Shown one piece after another: positions 58,665 to 64,000 of a DNA stretch of 64,000 nucleotides. Position 1 is the first letter of the stretch. Each line of letters opens with the position of its first letter. Source of the stretch: Laguncularia racemosa (Eukaryota > Streptophyta > Magnoliopsida > Myrtales > Combretaceae); the NCBI GenBank assembly GCA_037954665.1, contig JBBMOL010000546.1:1-64000 (forward strand), given 5' to 3'. The position numbers and the translations under genes were made by a program. The notes beneath the pieces were generated by a model. It saw only the letters and a list, made by a program, of their open reading frames with translations. It ran no database searches and had not been told where the DNA came from.

Positions 58665-59878
58665 ACCTTCAAAGCTTCTTTCTTCGCCATATTTTTAGGT
58701 TGCTCTTTCTCCCCATTCATCAAACAAAATTCCAATGCATCACCAATCAACAAGTCTTGCAATGAATCCGAAACTGCAAAGTCAAAGTAGTCGATTGCAT
58801 AGCATGTATCATCATGGTGCAGGCTTTGTCTAAGGACGTCAGGCATTTTCACTATGACCTCTTCATTTCCCATTCTCAACACTAACTTCCCATCCCTAAC
58901 ATCAATTATGGCTCTAGCAGTAGCCAAAAATGGCCTCCCCAATATAAGAGGGACCTCCACATCTGCTTCCATGTCAAGGATGACAAAATCCGCCGGGAAG
59001 ATGAAGTCCTGGACCTTCACTAATACATCTTTAACTACTCCTCTCGGGAATTTAACTAATCGATCAGCTAATTGAAGACTCATTTTGGTCGGTTTCGACT
59101 CTCTAATACCTAATTTCTGGAACATCTTATATGGTATCAAATTAATGTTGGCTCCTAAATCAGCCAATGCCCATTCTTTAGATAAATTCCCTATCAGGCA
59201 AGGGATGGTAAAGCTCCTAGGATCTTTTAACTTCTTTGGGAGTTTGTTTTGATTTACCGCAGAGCATTCTCCTCCTAAAGTTACAGTGGAGAACTCTTCA
59301 AGCTTCCTTTTGTTCGATAGCAGCTCTTTAAAAAATTTTGCATATCGTGGCATTTGTGATAATGCCTCAACCAGTGGAAGGTTGATATGCAATTGCTTGA
59401 ATATCTCTAAAAATCTGCCATAGTGCTCATCTGTTCTGTCCTTCTTGAGTTGTGCCGGATAAGGAACATTGGGCTTGTATTCTAGGATTAATGGAGGTGA
59501 TGATTTCTCTTTAGGTGATTTTTCTGAATGCTTTCCCCCTTCTTTGAGAACTACTTGTTCTTTTGCTGGTTTAGTCACCCGACTCTCTTCTTCTTGAACC
59601 TTTGGTTGTAGTTCCTTACCACTTCGTAATGTGACAGCTTTAACATGTTCTTTAGGGTTGGTTTCCATGTTTCCCGGTAGTGAACCTTGAGATCTCTCTG
59701 ACAAAAGCTTAGCTATCTGATCGACCTGGTTTTCAAGATTGTGTATTGATGCCTCATGATTCCTCAGAGCCGAGTCTTGATTTTTTATAATCAAATCTAA
59801 GGACTTTTGTCTGTCTTCTGAATCCTTGATGAATTTTGTGAGGAGATCTTCAAGTGGGGTTTTGGAACTCTGGACCAT
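58661..59878 (-). CDS. gag C-terminal part and aspartic protease (E2)
   Basis: A 405-aa open frame, the best preserved Athila-type coding region in the window; the frame continues upstream to the F insertion at 59897. The order is a coiled-coil-like segment (LEDLLTKFIKDSEDRQK, NHEASIHNLENQVDQIAKLL), a charged linker, LEYKPNVPYPAQLKKD, then the protease. The protease has active site ADLGANINLI (Asp-Leu-Gly present, unlike B) and VPLILGRPFLATARAIIDV. It ends EALKV and a TGA that overlaps the next ATG. The true start is lost to the F insertion, so the listed Met is only the first in frame. Confidence 0.9.
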   Translation of the reverse strand: MVQSSKTPLEDLLTKFIKDSEDRQKSLDLIIKNQDSALRNHEASIHNLENQVDQIAKLLSERSQGSLPGNMETNPKEHVKAVTLRSGKELQPKVQEEESRVTKPAKEQVVLKEGGKHSEKSPKEKSSPPLILEYKPNVPYPAQLKKDRTDEHYGRFLEIFKQLHINLPLVEALSQMPRYAKFFKELLSNKRKLEEFSTVTLGGECSAVNQNKLPKKLKDPRSFTIPCLIGNLSKEWALADLGANINLIPYKMFQKLGIRESKPTKMSLQLADRLVKFPRGVVKDVLVKVQDFIFPADFVILDMEADVEVPLILGRPFLATARAIIDVRDGKLVLRMGNEEVIVKMPDVLRQSLHHDDTCYAIDYFDFAVSDSLQDLLIGDALEFCLMNGEKEQPKNMAKKEALKV

Positions 59879-60149
59879 TGGCCTTTGATAACCTAGTTGA
59901 TGAGATCCATGATGAGAGCCAAGCTGGAAGAAGAAATGTGGATCCTCTTGAAGTGCCGCCTGGACCGATCATAAGAAATCATGCAAAATGATTTAAAGAA
60001 GCACTTAACGGGTTGATAAAGGTTGTCCATGAAGCTGGAAAGGATTGGAGCAATCATGAAGTTGGAACGGATTGAAACAACCATGGGAAGACCCTTGCTT
60101 TTATACAAGTCACACCGGACACGGGTTGAAGAGGGCGTGTACTTTCAAG

Positions 60150-60332
60150 GCACGATCGTGTAGGAATTCCAAGATTGCACAGAATCATACACGGCTAGAC
60201 ACACGGCTAAAAGGCACGGCCGTGTATGGAGACAAGCAAATCCACAGAAAGATATACGACCAGAAGTACACGGTCGTGTATGTGACCGAAATGTGCACAG
60301 AAAAGTACACGGTCGTCTACACGGCGGTGTAT
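60150..60332 (+). repeat. Palindrome array in element F LTR
   Basis: Units include GGCACGATCGTGTA, CATACACGG and CACACGG half sites, GCACGGCCGTGTAT, TACACGGTCGTGTA (twice) and CTACACGGCGGTGTA. This is the same motif class as C, about 95 bp upstream of TATA. Confidence 0.85.
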
Positions 60333-60425
60333 CCCCTGCTGGCTAGCTTTTTCTGTTTTGTGTTTTTACGCAACTTATCTAAGCTACGTCGTTTTGGACT
60401 TGTTTTTCACGAATTGTAACCCTAG

Positions 60426-60433
60426 TATAAAAG
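60426..60433 (+). promoter_or_regulatory. TATA box of F LTR
   Basis: TATAAAAG followed by CTCCTAGGGTTTAG; C has the related ATATAAAG then CTCCTAGGGTTTAG on the minus strand. Confidence 0.7.
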
Positions 60434-60736
60434 CTCCTAGGGTTTAGAACAACTAGGAATTTACATCTTTGAACATTAAACACTTTTGAGAGGCACCTCT
60501 CTTGGTTCTTCAAGAACTAAATCGAACTTATCGGATTAATTTCCGTGGCGTTCATCCCGACTTATCAATCGGTCTTTCATCCCGATTGTGGTGTCTTCAT
60601 TTTATACTAAGGTTCTTGTCTCGCTTATAGACAATGGGTCGCGGTTTCCACTTTAGGTGTTTGGGCGTCTTAGGCAACGAATTCCGAACGTTTTGGTATT
60701 GGGTTTCGTTATAGGTTGGTGTGGTTCGTATCAGTT

Positions 60737-60748
60737 TGGTATCAGAGC
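60737..60748 (+). promoter_or_regulatory. Primer binding site of F (initiator Met tRNA type)
   Basis: Exact TGGTATCAGAGC three bases after the LTR end. Confidence 0.92.
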
Positions 60749-61243
60749 TTAGGTTTGTCAAAACATCAAGTTCAGTTGAGGAAGGTAATATCAAAAACCC
60801 TAACTCCAATCGTTCATATCAATTATCGTATTCAATTTCGTAGTATTGATTTTCTTTTGATAGTGTAATATCGCCTAGGCGATTGTTAAAAAAAAAAAGA
60901 GTAAAAATCACGAAAAAAAAAAAGAAGAGAAAAGAAAAGAAAAGAAAAACATGATCAAGAGCAACAACCAAGACAAAAAAAAAAAAAAATTTGGATAGAA
61001 AAATGGAGGAAAATTTACGAACCCTAGAGTTGTTTTGAATTCTACGGAAGGAAATTGGTGTAGTTCGGGTTAGTTCCAAGAGAATTGAGAAGAGGAATTG
61101 GCGAGTTGATATCATCATTGTTTGTGAGAATACACGAGTGACTGTGTGATATCATCATTTGAGCAAAACACGTAAGGGAGTGTATCGTGAGGTTTAATTT
61201 TATATATATATTTGTGTTAGTACTAATCTTTTCTGCAGGAACT
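60749..61243 (+). other. Leader of element F
   Basis: A-rich tracts (60888-60960, 60975-60990) and no coding region. It matches the C leader. Confidence 0.7.
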
Positions 61244-62450
61244 ATGTCGAGGCAACATTCTCCTAAAGGTGAGAGGGCAAGGTTTGATGCTAAGTTAGTA
61301 ATTGAGGCGTTGACGGGAGAAATGAAGAGGATGTTCCAAGAGGGAATGGAACAAATTCATGAGACGGTAGAGCAAAGACTAGAGCAATCCACAAACGTAT
61401 TCCAAGGGCATAAGAGGGAGAGTCGTTCTAGGAGAGTACCGAGGGGTGGAGATGAAATGACAGATGATGACTTTGATGAGCCTTCTGTTGGGAGTTATAG
61501 AGGATATAGTGGTCGGAATAGAGGAACTAGAGATTGGGAAAATAGAGGAGATAGGAATAGAGAGGATGATCAATTAAGTAGCATAAAGATGAAGATTCCG
61601 CCTTTCCAAGGGAAGAATGATCCCGAGGCGTACTTAGAGTGGGAGAAAAAGGTGGAGATGGCGTTTGATTGTCATAACTATAGTGGGAGAAAGAAAGTAA
61701 AACTTGCTGCCATTGAGTTTTCGGATTATGCTATAGTGTGGTGGGATCAATTAATGTTGAATAGGAAAAGGAGTGGCGAGCCACCTATTGAGTCTTGGGA
61801 AGAGATGAAAAGAGTGATGAGGAAGTGGTTTGTACCTGCATATTACTATCGTGAATTGCACAACAAGTTGCAAACTCTGAGGTAGGGAAGCCGAAGTGTA
61901 GATGAGTATTTCAAGGAGATGGAAGTCACTACGATTAGGGTGAATGTAGAGGGGGATAGAGAGGCTACAATGGCTAGGTTTCTTGCTGGGTTGAATAGAA
62001 AAATCCAAAATGTGGTTGAATTGCAAAATTATGTAGAATTGGAAGATATGGTTCACATGGCTATAAAGGTTGAGAACTAGCACAAGAGGAAAGGTAGTAG
62101 TAATGTACGGTTTCCACAGGGTAATGATTCATCCACTTAGAAGACCAACCAATGGAAGAAAGAAGAAAAGCTTTTACCCACCAAACCAAAAGGGGAGCTG
62201 AGGGAAGCGGGTTCTACTCCTGGTAACCAAGGTAACCCTGAATCTTCTACTTTTAGAAATCGTGACATTAGATGCTTTAAATGCCAAGGTAGAGGCCATA
62301 TTGCTAATCAATGTCCAAATAGGCGTGTGATGATTTTGCGTGATGATGGAGAGTATGAGACTGAGGGGGATAGTGAAGAAGATGATATGCCTCCATTAGA
62401 GGCTGCTTGTGATGATGAGGAGCCTGCAATGGGAAAGCTAGTGCAGTAGT
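61244..62450 (+). pseudogene. gag of element F with stops
   Basis: The ATG at 61244 (MSRQHSPKGERARF) is the family start shared with C; the in-frame upstream ATG at 61187 lies in the leader. Blocks seen: YLEWEKKVEMAFDCHNYS, KLAAIEFSDYAIVWWDQL, MKRVMRKWFVPAYYYREL, MARFLAGLNRKIQNVVEL, and an intact CCHC knuckle CFKCQGRGHIANQC near 62275. Stops at 61883, 62078, 62138 and 62446 are TAG; at the first, C keeps CAG, consistent with C to T change. The role in the family is the capsid and nucleocapsid precursor. Confidence 0.88.
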
Positions 62451-62904
62451 GAAGCGAGTGTTGAATGTGCAGGTGAAGGAAGAAGAAGAGGTGCAAAGAG
62501 AGAATATATTTCATACTAGATGTTATCTAGGAGATCACATTTGTAGTTTGATCATTGATGGAGGGAGTTGCACCAATGTAGTGAGTAATTTTATTGTTGA
62601 GAGGCTGGGGCTCAAAACTGTTAGACACCCTAGTCCATATAAATTGCAGTGGTTGAATGATAGTGGTAAGACTAAGGTGAGTAGGCAAGCCTTGATTGGT
62701 TTTCGCATTGGTAGATATGAGGATGAGGTGTTATGCGATGTAATGCCAATGCAAGCATGTCATGTATTGTTGGGGAGGCTATGGCAATTTGATAGGAAGG
62801 TTGTTCATGATGGCTTTTCTAACAAGTATACGCTTGTTCACCAAGGGAAAAGCTTTAATCTTAAACCGTTAACACCTAAACAAGTGTATGAGGATCAGTT
62901 GTAG
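62449..62904 (+). CDS. Aspartic protease ORF of element F
   Basis: A 151-aa open frame with active site LIIDGGSCTNVVSN (around residue 40), the block CDVMPMQACHVLLGRLWQF and the tail LKPLTPKQVYEDQ, then a stop. The corresponding C region has the usual GRPWQF where F has GRLWQF. The ORF probably belonged to a continuous gag-pol frame, so the Met is nominal. After the stop the same frame continues (62908-63282). Confidence 0.85.
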   Translation: MKRVLNVQVKEEEEVQRENIFHTRCYLGDHICSLIIDGGSCTNVVSNFIVERLGLKTVRHPSPYKLQWLNDSGKTKVSRQALIGFRIGRYEDEVLCDVMPMQACHVLLGRLWQFDRKVVHDGFSNKYTLVHQGKSFNLKPLTPKQVYEDQL

Positions 62905-62931
62905 CTACAACAGTCGTTTGCAAAATACAAG

Positions 62932-63282
62932 GTGAGTGAAAAGCAGAGTGAGAGTAAGAGAGAAAAAGACAATGAGAAAGAAAAGGAATATAAAAGTCAA
63001 GATCAAAAGGAAAAAGAGAGGAAGGCTGGAAAGAGTGTGAGAGGCCAAGTTGAAGGGGGATCAACTTTGGTGGTGAGTGAAAAGGAGAGGGCAGCCTTAC
63101 AAAAGGAGAGTTGTGTGGCAAGAGCGAGTGTAGTGAGGAGAGCGTTAGTGATGAAGCAATCTATGTTGTTGCTGGTTTTTAAGGAAACCTGTTTGACTAC
63201 TAACGAATTATCTAACTCTTTGCCTAGTGTGGTTGTGTCTCTTGTGCAGGACTTTGAAAATGTCTTTCCGAAGGAACTCTAA
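62932..63282 (+). pseudogene. Protease-to-RT linker of element F
   Basis: 116-aa highly charged linker (KREKDNEKEKEYKSQDQKEK) ending LVQDFENVFPKEL, the segment that in plant gypsy elements precedes RT. After KEL a stretch normally present (about 35-40 residues) is missing and the sequence jumps to VDELMEKG, with two stops at the join. Confidence 0.75.
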
Positions 63283-63300
63283 AGGTAGGTCGATGAATTA

Positions 63301-64000
63301 ATGGAGAAGGGATACGTGAGAGAAAGCATGAGTCCATGTGCAGTGCCTGTGATTTTGGTGCCTAAGAAGGATGGGACATGGAGAATGTGTGTTGACTTCC
63401 GTGCCATCAACAACATCACCGTAAAGTATCGTCATCCCATTCATCGCTTAGATGACTTCTTAGATTGGTTATATGAGTATAGTGTCATTCCTCGTGAGCC
63501 ATGGATAAACATTTCCATAGATTTTGTGTTAGGATTATCTAAGCCTAGGCATGGTCGAGATTCTAATTTTGTGATTGTGGATAGGATTTTTAAAATGGTT
63601 CATTTCATTCCTTGTCATAAAACTGATGATACTATACACATTGTTGATTTTTTCTTTAGAAAGGTAGTGCGTCTGCATGGTATACATAGAAGCATTGTTA
63701 GTGATCGAGATGAGAAATTTTTGAGTCATTTTTGGAGAGTATTGTGGGAAAAGTTGGGAACTAAACGAATGTTTTCAACTATCTGTCACCCACAAATTGA
63801 TGGGCAAATTGATGTGGTTAACAGGACTTTAATTCAATTGTTAGGGGCAATCATAGAGAAGAACATTAGGACTTGGAAGGATTGTCTACCATTTGTGAAG
63901 TTTGCATATAATAGGGCTTTATATGGCACTACTCATTGTTCACCATTTGAGATTGTGTATGGTTTTAACCCATTGGTTCCTATTTATTTATTGCCATTGC
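63301..64000 (+). CDS. RT N-terminus fused in frame to integrase core (element F), open at window end
   Basis: At least 233 codons without a stop. It starts MEKGYVRESMSPCAVPVILV, VPKKDGTWRMCVDFRAINNI and YRHPIHRLDD, the first RT blocks. Near 63450-63480 it passes directly into an integrase core: EPWINISIDFVLGL with catalytic Asp, then IVSDRDEKFLSHFW with the second Asp. In HPQIDGQIDVVNRTL the usual catalytic Glu is Asp. RT palm with YxDD, RNase H and the integrase zinc domain are missing, yet the frame is kept. It cannot be a working polymerase. Copy 1 holds only its first part, garbled. Confidence 0.88.
   Translation, partial: MEKGYVRESMSPCAVPVILVPKKDGTWRMCVDFRAINNITVKYRHPIHRLDDFLDWLYEYSVIPREPWINISIDFVLGLSKPRHGRDSNFVIVDRIFKMVHFIPCHKTDDTIHIVDFFFRKVVRLHGIHRSIVSDRDEKFLSHFWRVLWEKLGTKRMFSTICHPQIDGQIDVVNRTLIQLLGAIIEKNIRTWKDCLPFVKFAYNRALYGTTHCSPFEIVYGFNPLVPIYLLPL

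Larger units (their letters stand above)
53306..59897 (-). mobile_element. Element E2 (copy 2): Athila-type element with in-frame pol deletion
   Basis: The reliable copy of E2. LTR 53306-54733, conserved block, hairpin (55955-55974), internal promoter-like region, hairpin array (56814-57171), and two long open frames. Interrupted at 59898 by F, with CTAGT (59893-59897) as candidate target-duplication sequence. The 5' LTR and gag N-terminus lie beyond the window. Confidence 0.88.
59898..60733 (+). repeat. 5' LTR of element F (copy 2)
   Basis: Starts TGATGAGATCC and ends CGTATCA. It matches the C LTR (minus strand 24185-23310). It carries a palindrome array (60150-60332) and TATAAAAG (60426-60433). 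Confidence 0.85.
43999..63569. repeat. Second copy of the 19.5 kb repeated segment
   Basis: Begins mid-sequence inside element C's LTR, at the base equal to 24047, with no element boundary or target duplication. It runs collinear to the base matching 43498, then continues with new F sequence to the window end. This is the cleaner copy, with open frames. Confidence 0.95.
59898..64000 (+). mobile_element. Element F (copy 2): gypsy-type element with pol deletions, runs off the window
   Basis: 5' LTR 59898-60733, initiator-Met primer site, leader, gag, protease, and a shortened RT-integrase frame still open at 64000. Inserted in E2 gag. Same family as C. The 3' LTR is outside the window. Confidence 0.9.

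Noticed and set aside
24047..63569. Real tandem segmental duplication of the locus
   Set aside because: The edges coincide exactly with contig ends at a 500-N gap, and differences are error-like. Kept only as the less likely alternative.

Overview
The window is plant nuclear DNA, most likely from an angiosperm. It is made almost entirely of nested LTR retrotransposons. I see no host gene, rRNA, tRNA or CRISPR locus. The evidence for a plant is Athila-type Ty3/gypsy coding regions with a tRNA-Asp-type primer binding site, shorter gypsy elements with initiator-Met-type primer sites (TGGTATCAGAGC), and a SIRE-like Ty1/copia relic. The species cannot be named from this sequence. Letters A to G below are my own labels.

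Layout. A (14-4956, +) is a complete short gypsy-type element with gag and protease only and a perfect 5-bp target duplication. After about 1 kb of featureless AT-rich DNA comes B (5930-24780, +), a roughly 12 kb Athila-type element: LTR, gag, protease, RT, RNase H, integrase, env-like ORF, LTR. B is split by two later insertions. D (8280-12473, -) sits in its gag gene and C (21569-24185, -) in its 3' LTR. To the right lies G (25245-31138, -), a decayed SIRE-like copia element cut by E1 (LTR 31139-32599, -). E1 is cut by E2 (33356 onward, -), an Athila-type element with a large pol deletion, and E2's gag is cut by F (+), a gypsy element also lacking part of pol.

A gap of exactly 500 N (43499-43998) follows. 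The sequence after it (43999-63569) repeats 24047-43498 almost base for base. Differences are mostly single-base indels in homopolymers, and they become very dense in the last few kb before the gap. The simplest reading is an assembly artefact: two contig ends overlap by about 19.5 kb but were scaffolded end to end. G, E1, E2 and F are therefore each listed twice. The second copy is the reliable one, and it carries intact E2 ORFs at 57609-58664 and 58661-59878.

The most interesting biology is in the regulatory DNA. At least four element families (B, C/F, E1, E2) carry arrays of short CG-rich repeats just upstream of the LTR TATA box; in all but E1 the repeats are palindromic. B and E2 carry a second array of the same motif immediately after pol, where a spliced env-like gene would begin. 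In E2 the internal array is six hairpins at about 65 bp spacing, followed by a TATAAAAGG box, a CT-rich leader and a consensus splice donor. This looks like an internal, gene-like promoter inside an Athila-type element. Several elements (C, E2, F) also carry frame-preserving internal deletions.
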